Origin: Bacteroidales bacterium
GTDB taxonomy: Bacteria; Bacteroidota; Bacteroidia; Bacteroidales; WCHB1-69
Direction of reading: 5' to 3'
Length of the DNA: 24,333 nucleotides
NCBI GenBank assembly: GCA_031272415.1
Contig: JAISTU010000117.1
Span: forward strand, 1 to 24,333
Made by a program: the position numbers and the translations under genes. Each line of letters starts with the position of its first letter. Position 1 is the stretch's first letter. Below the pieces are notes generated by a model, which searched no databases, was not told where the DNA came from, and saw only the letters and a list, made by a program, of their open reading frames with translations. Shown here one piece after another: positions 1 through 7,430 of this stretch.

Positions 1-878
1 TTGTTTCAACGATTATATTGGTCGCAAGTACGCTCTTTATCATGTGGTTAGGGGAGCGAATAACTGAAAAGGGCATAGGAAACGGTATATCTTTATTGAT
101 TATGATAGGGATTATTGCACGTTTACCATTTGCATTATCAGCCGAATTTGCCTCCAAAGCAGCCGAGTCGGGTAATGGCGGTTTGATACTCTTTATAGTG
201 GAAATATTGGCATTGGTAGCCGTAATATTGATAACTATTTTGCTCGTACAAGGGACACGGAAAGTGCCTGTTCAATATGCCAAAAGAATTGTAGGTACTA
301 AACAATATGGCGGTCAGCGGCAATATTTACCTTTAAAAGTTAATGCTGCCGGTGTTATGCCGATTATTTTTGCACAAGCAATTATGTTTTTACCATTGAC
401 AATTGCAGGTTTTGCACAATCTGATGCAATGGGGTCTTTTGCACGTGTGATGACCGACAATAACGGCTTTTGGTATAACTTTATTTTTGCAATTTTGATT
501 GTACTATTTACTTATTTTTACACGGCTATTACGTTCAATCCTTCTCAAATTGCAGAAGATATGAAGCGTAACGGTGGTTTTATACCGGGCATTAAACCGG
601 GTAAAAAGACAGTAGAATTTATAGACGGAATTATCTCAAAAATCACTTTACCGGGTTCCATCTTTTTGGCATTTGTAGCGATTATGCCTGCATTTGCTCG
701 TTTGTTTGGAATCAATTCGCAATTTGCACAGTTTTTTGGCGGTACATCATTGTTAATTTTGGTAGGTGTTGTTTTGGACACATTGCAACAAATAGAAAGC
801 CACCTTTTGATGCGACATTATGACGGTTTAACCAAGTCAGGACGCATTAAAGGACGTTCGCCACTGCCCACAATGTAG
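1..878 (+). CDS. secY: SecY, protein translocase channel subunit (3' part)
   Basis: C-terminal part of SecY, the pore of the Sec translocon in the inner membrane, which exports unfolded proteins and inserts membrane proteins with SecE and SecA. The reading frame is open from base 3, so the gene starts upstream of the window. The motif LGERITEKGIGNGISLL near the start matches the conserved loop after TM4 of SecY. About 290 residues remain of a usual 440-450. Further hydrophobic segments follow, with a cytoplasmic region ending in the conserved SGRIKGRSPLPTM tail. In this phylum secY sits inside the ribosomal protein (spc) operon and is followed by map, as here. No terminator separates it from map. 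Identification is certain; only the 5' part is missing. Confidence 0.97.
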   Translation, partial: VSTIILVASTLFIMWLGERITEKGIGNGISLLIMIGIIARLPFALSAEFASKAAESGNGGLILFIVEILALVAVILITILLVQGTRKVPVQYAKRIVGTKQYGGQRQYLPLKVNAAGVMPIIFAQAIMFLPLTIAGFAQSDAMGSFARVMTDNNGFWYNFIFAILIVLFTYFYTAITFNPSQIAEDMKRNGGFIPGIKPGKKTVEFIDGIISKITLPGSIFLAFVAIMPAFARLFGINSQFAQFFGGTSLLILVGVVLDTLQQIESHLLMRHYDGLTKSGRIKGRSPLPTM

Positions 879-937
879 TGGTTGTTGAGAAAATTATGTT
901 TTTTTTGATTTTATAATTATTTTTTTTGTATGAATCT

Positions 938-1732
938 ATGATTCATTATCGTACTACAAAAGAGATTGCACTTATACAAGAGAGCGCGTTCATTGTAGGA
1001 AAAACGCTCGGAGAAGTAGCCAAACTACTTTGTCCGGGCGTTTCTTTGAAAACATTGGACAAAGTCGCAGAAACATTTATTAGAGACAGCGGAGCAATAC
1101 CATCGTTTAAAGGTTACAATGGATTTCCAAGCACACTTTGCCTCTCTGTTAATGATGTTATCGTGCATGGAATACCATCCGATTATCAACTCAAAGACGG
1201 CGACATTATTTCTGTGGATTGTGGCGCAAAAAAGAATGGCTATCATGCCGATTATGCCTACACTTTTATGATAGGTAATGTAGCAGAAGAAGTTCGGAAT
1301 TTATGCCTCCGTACCAAAAAAGCACTCTATATCGGTATAGAGCATGCCAAAGCAGGTAATAAAACCGGTGATATAGGGCATGCGATACAAACATATTGTG
1401 AAGCATTTGGATACGGTGTTGTAAGAGAATTAACAGGGCATGGATGTGGACGTAATTTGCACGAAGACCCTGCCGTTCCTAACTATGGACAAAAAGGATG
1501 CGGGGCTAAACTCAAAAAAGGAATGGTATTTTGCATAGAGCCAATGATAAATTTGGGTGTCCGTCATATCAGAGTTGATAGAGACCAATGGACTACGCGC
1601 ACTGCCGACCGTTTTCCGTCTGCACATTACGAACACATGGTTGCTCTTACAGACAAAGGAACAGAAATCCTATCTTCCTACCAATGGATATATGATGTGT
1701 TGCCGGAGCAGAGAGATTTAATTGAAAAATAA
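938..1732 (+). CDS. map: Methionine aminopeptidase, type I
   Basis: Removes the initiator methionine from nascent proteins in the cytoplasm. All five metal ligands of the pita-bread fold are visible: D94 (SVDCG), D105 (HADYA), H168 (TGHGCG), E201 (FCIEPM) and E232 (AHYEHMVAL), with the substrate-contacting H77 in VHGIP. The protein is 264 aa, the normal length for the short bacterial form without an N-terminal zinc-finger extension. I start it at the ATG at 938, giving MIHYRTTKEI, which is where family members begin. A TTG at 926 adds only four residues and is less likely. It lies 59 bases after secY and is probably cotranscribed with it. The next gene is queA rather than infA, which is unusual. 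Confidence 0.96.
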   Translation: MIHYRTTKEIALIQESAFIVGKTLGEVAKLLCPGVSLKTLDKVAETFIRDSGAIPSFKGYNGFPSTLCLSVNDVIVHGIPSDYQLKDGDIISVDCGAKKNGYHADYAYTFMIGNVAEEVRNLCLRTKKALYIGIEHAKAGNKTGDIGHAIQTYCEAFGYGVVRELTGHGCGRNLHEDPAVPNYGQKGCGAKLKKGMVFCIEPMINLGVRHIRVDRDQWTTRTADRFPSAHYEHMVALTDKGTEILSSYQWIYDVLPEQRDLIEK

Positions 1733-1836
1733 AAATAAAAAGGCTTTTTACACAATAATTAAATATTTTTTGCGTTAATGTAATAGTTAAGTATGGAAAA
1801 AATATTGAACATTGAATAATACAATAAAATAAGGAG

Positions 1837-2892
1837 ATGAAATTATCACAATTCAACTTTTTTTTGCCACCGGATTTGATAGCGCAATATCCGTTTGAGG
1901 ACAAAGATGAGACGCGCATGTTGGTAGTAGACCGTAATGCGAAGACAATAACGCATCATAAGTTCAAAGATTTATTGAACATTTTTGGTGAAGGAGATGT
2001 AATGGTACGCAATGATACTCGCGTATTTCCGGCGCTATTGAATGGTAGTAAAGAAAGACATGCCACTCAAATTAGTGTTTTTTTGTTGCGAGAATTGGAT
2101 TCGGAAAGCCGTTTGTGGGACGTTTTGGTAGAGCCTGCCCGCAAAATTAGGATCGGTAACCGTATCTATTTTGGCGACAATGAAGAAATGACCGCCGAAG
2201 TGATTGATAACACCACTTCACGCGGACGTACATTAAGATTTTTGTATGACGGTACGCACGAAGAATTTAAAAAGAAACTCTACGACATGGGCAGTATGCC
2301 TTTGCCGGATGATATTCTTAAATTAAGAGACCCCATACCCGAAGATAGAGAGTATTACCAAACTGTTTATGCCAAACATGAAGGTGCTGTTGTGGCACCG
2401 GCAGCAGGTTTGCATTTCAGTAAATTATTGCTCAAAAAATTGGAAGTAAAAGGCGTAAAGTTGGCAGATATTACACTACATGCAAGCGTTGGAACTTTTA
2501 AATCCATTGATGTTGAAGACCTTGCAAAGCATAAAGTAGATTCGGAGGCGATGAATATTCCCGAAGAAACAGCCGACATCATCAATGCCGCAAAAACACA
2601 ACATAAACGTGTCTGTGCAGTAGGAACTACGACTTTGAAAGCATTAGAGTCTTCTGTTTATAATTCAGGCATTATTAAGCCATTACAAGGTTGGACAAAT
2701 AAATTTATTTTTCCTTTGTATGAATTTTATTCTGTTGATTCTTTGATTACCAATTTTCACATGCCACAGTCGGCGATGTTGATGATGGTTTGTGCGTTTG
2801 GGGGGTATGAATTGGTAATGGAGGCATATAAACAAGCAATTGCTGAAAAATATAGATTTTTGACCTTTGGAGATGCAATGCTGATTATTTAG
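1837..2892 (+). CDS. queA: QueA, S-adenosylmethionine:tRNA ribosyltransferase-isomerase
   Basis: Transfers and isomerises the ribosyl part of S-adenosylmethionine onto 7-aminomethyl-7-deazaguanine in tRNA, making epoxyqueuosine, the penultimate step of queuosine synthesis. Family blocks appear in order: MKLSQFNFFLPPDLIAQYP at the start, VRNDTRVFPALL (about 57-68), YAKHEGAVVAPAAGLHF, the GTTTLKALES block, and the SLITNFHMPQSAMLMMVCAF and FLTFGDAMLI blocks near the C-terminus. The length of 351 aa is normal. AAGGAG at 1831-1836 abuts the ATG with no spacer, too close for a classical ribosome-binding site. The start is fixed by the conserved N-terminus. ispD begins three bases after the stop, so the two form an operon. 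Confidence 0.96.
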   Translation: MKLSQFNFFLPPDLIAQYPFEDKDETRMLVVDRNAKTITHHKFKDLLNIFGEGDVMVRNDTRVFPALLNGSKERHATQISVFLLRELDSESRLWDVLVEPARKIRIGNRIYFGDNEEMTAEVIDNTTSRGRTLRFLYDGTHEEFKKKLYDMGSMPLPDDILKLRDPIPEDREYYQTVYAKHEGAVVAPAAGLHFSKLLLKKLEVKGVKLADITLHASVGTFKSIDVEDLAKHKVDSEAMNIPEETADIINAAKTQHKRVCAVGTTTLKALESSVYNSGIIKPLQGWTNKFIFPLYEFYSVDSLITNFHMPQSAMLMMVCAFGGYELVMEAYKQAIAEKYRFLTFGDAMLII

Positions 2893-2895
2893 CAA

Positions 2896-3573
2896 ATGGA
2901 TATTACAGAAAAAACATATCTTATCATACCGGCAGGCGGTGCTGGGTCTCGGATGGGGAAGTCCATTCCTAAGCAGTTTTTGCCACTCAATGGACTGCCC
3001 ATGTTGATGCACACCATAAATGCTTTTAATGACATTAACTGTCAGATTATCATTGCATTACATCCTGATTATCGCGATTATTGGGATCAATTGGTAGATA
3101 AACATGATTTCGAGACCAATGCAATAGTGATAGACGGCGGTGCTACGCGTTTTGATTCGGTGAAAAGGACAATGCCACTTTTGCCCGATACAGGCTGGGT
3201 GGCAGTCCATGACGCAGCACGTCCGTTTGTGAGTAAAAAATTGTTGAAAAAATGCTATAAAACTGCTTTTTCGCAAGGCAATGCTGTGCCCGTGTTGCGG
3301 GTTACGGACTCTTTGCGAATGGGGAATTTTACAGAAAATGTAGGTGTGCCCAGAGAAGCATGTTTTACCACTCAAACGCCCCAAATTTTTCCTATTCATG
3401 TCTTAAAAGAAGCATACGGTGTAGATTATTATCCTCGTTTTACCGATGATGCTGCAGTAGTGGAATTTATGCGTGAAAAAATATATCTCCTTGAAGGTGA
3501 GGAAATTAACAGAAAAATTACCACTCCTTACGACCTCGAATGGGCTGAAAAAATAGCAAAGAAAAAAAAGTAG
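2896..3573 (+). CDS. ispD: IspD, 2-C-methyl-D-erythritol 4-phosphate cytidylyltransferase
   Basis: Couples CTP with 2-C-methyl-D-erythritol 4-phosphate to give CDP-ME and pyrophosphate in the non-mevalonate isoprenoid pathway (cytoplasm). The nucleotide-binding GGAGSRMG (14-21) followed by PKQFLPL (25-31), then VHDAARPFV (104-112), TQTPQIF (159-165), TDDA (183-186) and NRKITTPYDL (205-214) are the characteristic blocks in the right order. The length of 225 aa is typical, and the protein is not fused to IspF. It is three bases downstream of queA and almost certainly translated from the same message. The C-terminus is lysine-rich (AKKKK). No terminator is evident just after it; a repeat element begins about 20 bases downstream. 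Confidence 0.96.
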   Translation: MDITEKTYLIIPAGGAGSRMGKSIPKQFLPLNGLPMLMHTINAFNDINCQIIIALHPDYRDYWDQLVDKHDFETNAIVIDGGATRFDSVKRTMPLLPDTGWVAVHDAARPFVSKKLLKKCYKTAFSQGNAVPVLRVTDSLRMGNFTENVGVPREACFTTQTPQIFPIHVLKEAYGVDYYPRFTDDAAVVEFMREKIYLLEGEEINRKITTPYDLEWAEKIAKKKK

Positions 3574-3594
3574 TCTTTTTTACAGGATTTTAGA

Positions 3595-3700
3595 TTTTTT
3601 TTTTGTATTTTGGGATAAATTTGTTCTAAAAAATGATTTTTTTGTCTGAATGTTGATTTTAAATGATTTAAATGATTTGTATGATTTTTAAGATTTTATA
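3595..3700 (+). repeat. 40-bp dispersed repeat plus half of a GTCTGAAC element
   Basis: Bases 3595-3633 are a copy of a 40-bp repeat seen five more times in this window (a T-run, then G(C/T)ATTTTGGGATAAA, then GTTCTAAAA). It is directly followed by TTGTCTGAA at 3642 and by a chain of ATGATT/TTGATT steps, which is the left arm of the GTCTGAAC inverted-repeat family found complete at 10584-10682. The right arm is missing, so this looks like a truncated copy. It is part of the 316-base gap between ispD and the bactofilin gene, which holds only repeats, a hairpin and a promoter. Confidence 0.65.
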
Positions 3701-3708
3701 AATATAAA

Positions 3709-3736
3709 GTAGAGACGGTGCATGCACCGTCTCTAC
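3709..3736. repeat. Perfect 28-bp palindrome centred on GCATGC
   Basis: GTAGAGACGGT followed by GCATGC and ACCGTCTCTAC is self-complementary over all 28 bases (two 14-base arms, no loop). It lacks the U-run and loop of an intrinsic terminator. The same design (GTAG arm, CATG centre, CTAC arm) recurs at 22174-22193 and, degraded, at 7243-7271, so it is best read as a member of a dispersed palindrome family. Confidence 0.75.
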
Positions 3737-3762
3737 ACTCTACACTCTACACTTTACACTCT
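3731..3762. repeat. Tandem heptamer repeat (CTCTACA)
   Basis: Four and a half head-to-tail copies of the 7-bp unit CTCTACA, the fourth with one change (CTTTACA). The array grows out of the right arm of the neighbouring palindrome, as if slippage had extended its last bases. It is too short in unit and without spacers, so it is not a CRISPR array. Confidence 0.75.
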
Positions 3763-3787
3763 GATAAATTACTTTCAATTTCAAAAA

Positions 3788-3806
3788 AAACGGCAGGATG
3801 CCGTTT
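3788..3806. repeat. AAACGGCA / TGCCGTTT hairpin
   Basis: An 8-bp perfect stem with a GGA loop, followed after CTAA by a run of seven T. It could form a weak terminator for transcription from ispD, but it lies more than 200 bases past the stop and just upstream of the next promoter. Its layout resembles the other short palindromes here. Function undecided. Confidence 0.45.
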
Positions 3807-3825
3807 CTAAATTTTTTTAATAATT

Positions 3826-3859
3826 AATTTTTAATTGAAGAAAAAGTGTATCTTTGCAA
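3826..3859 (+). promoter_or_regulatory. Bacteroidota-type promoter of the bactofilin gene
   Basis: Contains TTTTTAATTGA, then GTG and the -7 box TATCTTTG at 3849-3856, matching the phylum's TAnnTTTG consensus for the major sigma factor. The whole block is nearly identical to six others in the window. The start codon at 3890 lies 33 bases after the -7 box. Confidence 0.85.
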
Positions 3860-3889
3860 AACAATAAAAGATTATCATTTTTTTTAACC

Positions 3890-4264
3890 ATGGCAAAAGG
3901 CATTGAGCAAGATTTAATAGGCATCAATATAATTGGTGAAACAACGGAGATAGAAGGTAATATAGTTACCTCAGGCGACATGAGAATTGACGGCAAACTC
4001 AAAGGTGATTTTACATCGTCTCAAAAGTTGGTCGTTTCTCAAACGGGTTGCATAAAAGGAAATATTAACTGCAATGACTGCGATATTTCGGGTAAAGTGC
4101 AGGGTAATATTACTACCAGTGGCTTGCTGATACTGCGTTCAACGGCGACAGTACTCGGCGATATAACTATTTTTAAATTAGCCATTGAACCGGACGGACA
4201 ATTTTCCGGCGTCTGCAAAATGACTTCTATTTCCCAGTCTCATTCAACAAAAGAAAAAGAATAG
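3890..4264 (+). CDS. Bactofilin (polymer-forming cytoskeletal protein)
   Basis: A 124-aa bactofilin-domain protein (DUF583 family). These proteins self-assemble without nucleotide into filaments, often at the membrane, and help shape cells or place envelope enzymes. Short beta-turn repeats are visible: EIEGNIVTSGDMRIDGKLKGDF, then GCIKGNINCNDCDISGKVQGNI and ATVLGDI, typical of the right-handed beta-helix. A short N-terminal tail and a charged C-terminal tail (HSTKEKE) flank the domain. The frame is open further upstream, but a TTG there falls inside the promoter -7 box, so the ATG at 3890 is the start. The membrane protein gene begins seven bases after the stop. In many Bacteroidota a bactofilin sits just before the ATP synthase operon. 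Confidence 0.9.
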   Translation: MAKGIEQDLIGINIIGETTEIEGNIVTSGDMRIDGKLKGDFTSSQKLVVSQTGCIKGNINCNDCDISGKVQGNITTSGLLILRSTATVLGDITIFKLAIEPDGQFSGVCKMTSISQSHSTKEKE

Positions 4265-4271
4265 AACAAAA

Positions 4272-4757
4272 ATGGACATTTCTGCGAACAAAATGCTACA
4301 AAAATTATATTTCAGATATTTAAGAAATCTGTTGATTTTCAGCATTTTAGTTATACTTCTTTACATTGGATTGAGGTTCTGTATCGGGGAATATTTGTCG
4401 GACAATTTGCCCTTTTTACTTATTGGCTTTATTGTATTTACGGCATTAACTCATCTGATTATCGCACAAGCAGATGCATTGCGACTGACATTTCGACCCG
4501 ATGACAGCCTTTCAAAAGAAGATAGAATGAAAGCATTTGCGAGCATTGAGCGGAAATTTATCAGTCGTTATATGCTTGTTACAGGGATAAAATTGCTGAC
4601 TTTTTTGCTTGTTTTGGTTTTGTATGCGTTTTTCAATAAAGAAGATATATTTGGTTTTGCTATCGGATTTTTTGTTATTTATCTCTTATACAGCGTCTTT
4701 GAGATAATTCAAATCAGAAGACCTGTTGTTGGAAAAATAACAAAAGAAACTGAATAA
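4272..4757 (+). CDS. Four-helix membrane protein, AtpI-like
   Basis: 161 aa with four predicted membrane helices at about residues 17-36, 46-66, 101-122 and 127-148, and a charged loop (RPDDSLSKEDRMK) between helices 2 and 3. The second half, with a YMLVTGIKL helix, a short FNKED turn and a FFVIYLLYSVFEI helix, resembles the unnamed protein that Bacteroidota encode between AtpZ and atpB, thought to act like AtpI in building the c-ring of ATP synthase. That likeness is from memory and was not searched. The operon with bactofilin (seven-base gap) supports it. No atp genes follow, so function here is inferred only. Confidence 0.6.
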   Translation: MDISANKMLQKLYFRYLRNLLIFSILVILLYIGLRFCIGEYLSDNLPFLLIGFIVFTALTHLIIAQADALRLTFRPDDSLSKEDRMKAFASIERKFISRYMLVTGIKLLTFLLVLVLYAFFNKEDIFGFAIGFFVIYLLYSVFEIIQIRRPVVGKITKETE

Positions 4758-4792
4758 TTGAGAATTGAGAGGGATTTTTTTAGAGTGTAGAG

Positions 4793-4827
4793 TTTTTTTG
4801 TATTTTGAGAGAAATTTGTTATAAAAT
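4793..4827 (+). repeat. 40-bp dispersed repeat, diverged copy
   Basis: T-run followed by GTATTTTGAGAGAAATTTG and TTATAAAA. It aligns over its full length with the copies at 3595 and 9022 and, like them, lies just after a gene's stop codon. Confidence 0.55.
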
Positions 4828-4887
4828 TGAATAAAAAAATAATTCTTCATTTTCAATTAAAAAAATCTTTTAATTTTTAATTTTTTT

Positions 4888-4919
4888 TATTTTAATTGAG
4901 AAAAAGTGTATCTTTGCAA
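4888..4919 (+). promoter_or_regulatory. Bacteroidota-type promoter of the DUF349 gene
   Basis: TTTTAATTGAG, then GTG and TATCTTTG at 4909-4916, in the same arrangement as the bactofilin promoter. The start codon at 4990 implies a leader of about 65 bases containing no obvious structure. Confidence 0.85.
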
Positions 4920-4989
4920 ACAGTTTGGCACGCAGATTGTAATTATAAAAGTAATAATTATTTTTTTTGTTCAAAAATATTGATATATA

Positions 4990-7179
4990 ATGGAAAACCA
5001 ACAAGAGTCCCAATTAGAGAATCAAAATGGAACTGAAAATCAAGAGATTGTAGTATCTCAAGAGGCAACATCAACTGCTGAAAATACAGCACAAGAGATT
5101 GTTGAGAAAGCAGAGTCGTCAATGGATGAAATTCCGTCAATAGATGAATTTCAGTCTATTGAGACAGAACTTTCAATGGAACCGCTTGCAGAAACGGAAA
5201 ATGAAACAAATTTTTCCGACACAGCAAGCGTTGAACCTATTGTTGCAGAAAATGAAGAAGTATCTGAAAAAAGTATCAACACTGAATTGTCTGAAAATGA
5301 AAACATTACAGAAGAAAAAGAAATAAGTGATGATTTTTTTGACCACCTTGACCGACAACAAATTGTACAAACTTTGGAAAATGTAGTCAAAGATGAGGAT
5401 GTTGTAAAGATAAAAAGGCAAGTGGCATTGCTTAAATTGAGATTTTTATACCTAAACAAAGAGTATAAATTGGCAAATTTACAGGCTTTTTTAGATGCAG
5501 GAGGCGAAAGAGAAGACTACAAAGAAGAGATAGACAAGTTAGAAGAAAGATATAATTTGGCGTTGAACAGGTACAAAACCAATAAACAACGCTATGTTGA
5601 CGCATTGGAACACGCCAAAGAAGGCAATTTGGAGAAGAAAAAAGCATTGTTGGAGGAACTCAAACAATTGGTGGAGTCCAACGAACTCTCTTTGAAGCAG
5701 ATACATGACCGTTTTGGAGAAATACAAGCCCTTTGGAAAGAAGTTGGTCCTGTGCCGATGGCAGAGGTGAACACTATTTGGCAAAATTATCATTTTTATG
5801 TAGAAAAATTTTTCGATAAAGTAAAGATGAACAGAGAGTTACGAGATTTAGATATGAAAAAAAATCTTGAACTCAAAATAGAACTTTGTGAAAAAATGGA
5901 AGCCTTAATACTCGAACCTGCCGGCGTGAAAGTTCTTCGTGTTATGCAGGAATATCGCCAACAATGGAGAAATATTGGTGGAGTAGGGGAGGATAAAAAT
6001 GACGAAATTTGGGAACGTTTTAGGACAGCCATTGACGCTGTAAATGAAAATTGTAGGCAATTTTTTGACAAATTAGATGAGGAGCAACAAGCAAATTTGA
6101 CGGCAAAATTAGAACTTTGTAATCAAATGGAGCAGTTACTAACCGCCCCTTGTCCTTCGACGGACCGTTTGCATTCGTTGGGAAATAAAGTTGCCGTTAT
6201 GTGCAAAACATGGAAAACCATTGGCAATGTGCCCAAAGAGCAACACCAAACGGTTTGGGAGCGTTTTACTTCGGCTGTGAATACATTTTATACTAATAAA
6301 AAAGAATTGCATGAGCAGTTGAAAGCAAAGGAGACCGAAAATTATAATGCAAGGATAAATTTGTGCATACAAGCGGAAGCCATTGCTAAGCGGACTGATT
6401 GGAAAAAAGCCGCTGCCGAATTAGAGGCATTGAAAGAGCAATGGAAACAGGCAGGTCCCATTCCGGCTCGTATTTCGGATGAGATTTGGAATCGTTTTCA
6501 AGCCGCAGGAAAAAGTTTTTATGCGGCACGTAATGCCTGTTTTGCAGAAAATAAAAAGAATGAAGCCGACAATATAGCCGCCAAAAAAGAACTCATTGAA
6601 AAAGCCAAAAACTTTGTTATGGGCGACAATGTGGATGAAAATTTTGAAATTTTAAAAGATTTGCAACGGCAATGGCTTGAAACCGGTTTTGTGTCAGCCG
6701 AGAAAAGAAAAGAGTTGAAGGAAGAATTTGCAAGCATTATTGATAAGCATTTTTCCATGTTAAAAAATAGTGCGCAAGTTAGTCTTGACCAATACAAACA
6801 ATTTGTTGACCGTATGCATGAAAAAAGTGGACGCTCTGTGGTTACCAGAGAAATGAGGTATTTGAAGGGAAAAGTAGAGCAGATTACCAAAGATATTGCA
6901 TTGTGGGAGAATAATTTAGGATTTTTCTCTAAATCGCAAGAAAGTACGGCATTAAAAGAACAATTTGGGAAAAAAATTGAGCAGGCAAAAGCCGATTTAA
7001 CAGATTTGCAGCAAAAAATCAAAATTTTGATGCAAAAAAAGAAGGAGATAGAAGAGTTGTACCCGCAAGGATACTACGCAAGTAAAGAAAAAGAAGAAGA
7101 AAGCAAACCACTGCCTCCTCGAAAAACAGGTAAAAAACAAAGACACAGAGATAAAGACAAAAATAAAAATAAAGAATAA
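4990..7179 (+). CDS. DUF349 repeat protein
   Basis: 729 aa with three parts. Residues 1-120 are acidic and Glu/Ser/Thr-rich, probably disordered. Residues about 130-600 are alpha-helical and carry five DUF349 units, recognisable by a W-K-x-(I/V/A)-G-x-(V/I)-P core followed by an IW-x-x-(F/Y) helix (WKEVGPVP, WRNIGGVG, WKTIGNVP, WKQAGPIP, and a diverged WLETGFVS). The rest is coiled coil ending in a very basic tail (RKTGKKQRHRDKDKNKNKE). DUF349 proteins are common in Bacteroidota and actinobacteria. Their molecular role is not settled, and I do not assign one. The charge-opposed ends may bind nucleic acid or a partner, which is inference. No signal peptide, so cytoplasmic. It has its own promoter and stands alone. 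Confidence 0.88.
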   Translation: MENQQESQLENQNGTENQEIVVSQEATSTAENTAQEIVEKAESSMDEIPSIDEFQSIETELSMEPLAETENETNFSDTASVEPIVAENEEVSEKSINTELSENENITEEKEISDDFFDHLDRQQIVQTLENVVKDEDVVKIKRQVALLKLRFLYLNKEYKLANLQAFLDAGGEREDYKEEIDKLEERYNLALNRYKTNKQRYVDALEHAKEGNLEKKKALLEELKQLVESNELSLKQIHDRFGEIQALWKEVGPVPMAEVNTIWQNYHFYVEKFFDKVKMNRELRDLDMKKNLELKIELCEKMEALILEPAGVKVLRVMQEYRQQWRNIGGVGEDKNDEIWERFRTAIDAVNENCRQFFDKLDEEQQANLTAKLELCNQMEQLLTAPCPSTDRLHSLGNKVAVMCKTWKTIGNVPKEQHQTVWERFTSAVNTFYTNKKELHEQLKAKETENYNARINLCIQAEAIAKRTDWKKAAAELEALKEQWKQAGPIPARISDEIWNRFQAAGKSFYAARNACFAENKKNEADNIAAKKELIEKAKNFVMGDNVDENFEILKDLQRQWLETGFVSAEKRKELKEEFASIIDKHFSMLKNSAQVSLDQYKQFVDRMHEKSGRSVVTREMRYLKGKVEQITKDIALWENNLGFFSKSQESTALKEQFGKKIEQAKADLTDLQQKIKILMQKKKEIEELYPQGYYASKEKEEESKPLPPRKTGKKQRHRDKDKNKNKE

Positions 7180-7207
7180 AGTCTGTAAAATCAATAACTT
7201 ATAACAG

Positions 7208-7298
7208 CCCCTAAATCCCCCTCAAGGGGGACTTCTTAACGTTTGTTGTAGAGGAAAGATATGCCTTGCCTAAAAAGGTGAGAGGGGCGAAGGGGAAT
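7208..7298. repeat. CCCCTAAATCCCCC element split by a CATG-palindrome copy
   Basis: Left part CCCCTAAATCCCCCTCAAGG followed by GGGACTTC, holding a 6-bp hairpin (TCCCCC-TCAA-GGGGGA, 7216-7231). The right part (AAAAAGGTGAGAGGGGCGAA followed by GGGGAATTA) continues the same element when compared with the copy at 16311-16376. Between them lies TTTGTTGTAG...ATGCCTTGCC (7243-7271), which matches the reverse complement of the palindrome region at 22174-22203. I read this as one repeat inserted in another. The hairpin has no U-run and is not a convincing terminator. Confidence 0.5.
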
Positions 7299-7307
7299 TA
7301 AAAAATG

Positions 7308-7344
7308 TTTCTTTGCATTTTAGGAGAAAAACGTTCTAAAATTT
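7308..7344 (+). repeat. 40-bp dispersed repeat
   Basis: TTTGCATTTTAGGAGAAAAACG followed by TTCTAAAA aligns with the copies at 9022 and 13155 with only a few changes. It lies about 130 bases after the DUF349 gene and 90 before the broken ATPase gene. Confidence 0.6.
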
Positions 7345-7430
7345 GAAAAAAAATGGTATAAAATTAGACAAAAAAACATAAAATATACAATAATATTTAA
7401 ATTTTATCGTTACAAAAAAAAGATAATTTT

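Noticed and set aside
926..937. TTG start for map giving four extra residues
   Set aside because: The ATG at 938 gives the conserved family N-terminus.
3731..3762. CRISPR-like array
   Set aside because: The repeats are 7 bp, contiguous and have no spacers. No cas genes are present.
3854..3889. TTG start for the bactofilin giving twelve extra residues
   Set aside because: That TTG is within the promoter -7 box TATCTTTG, so cannot be part of the message.
7216..7231. C-run/G-run hairpin as the DUF349 terminator
   Set aside because: No U-run follows, and the hairpin belongs to a repeat element found elsewhere.
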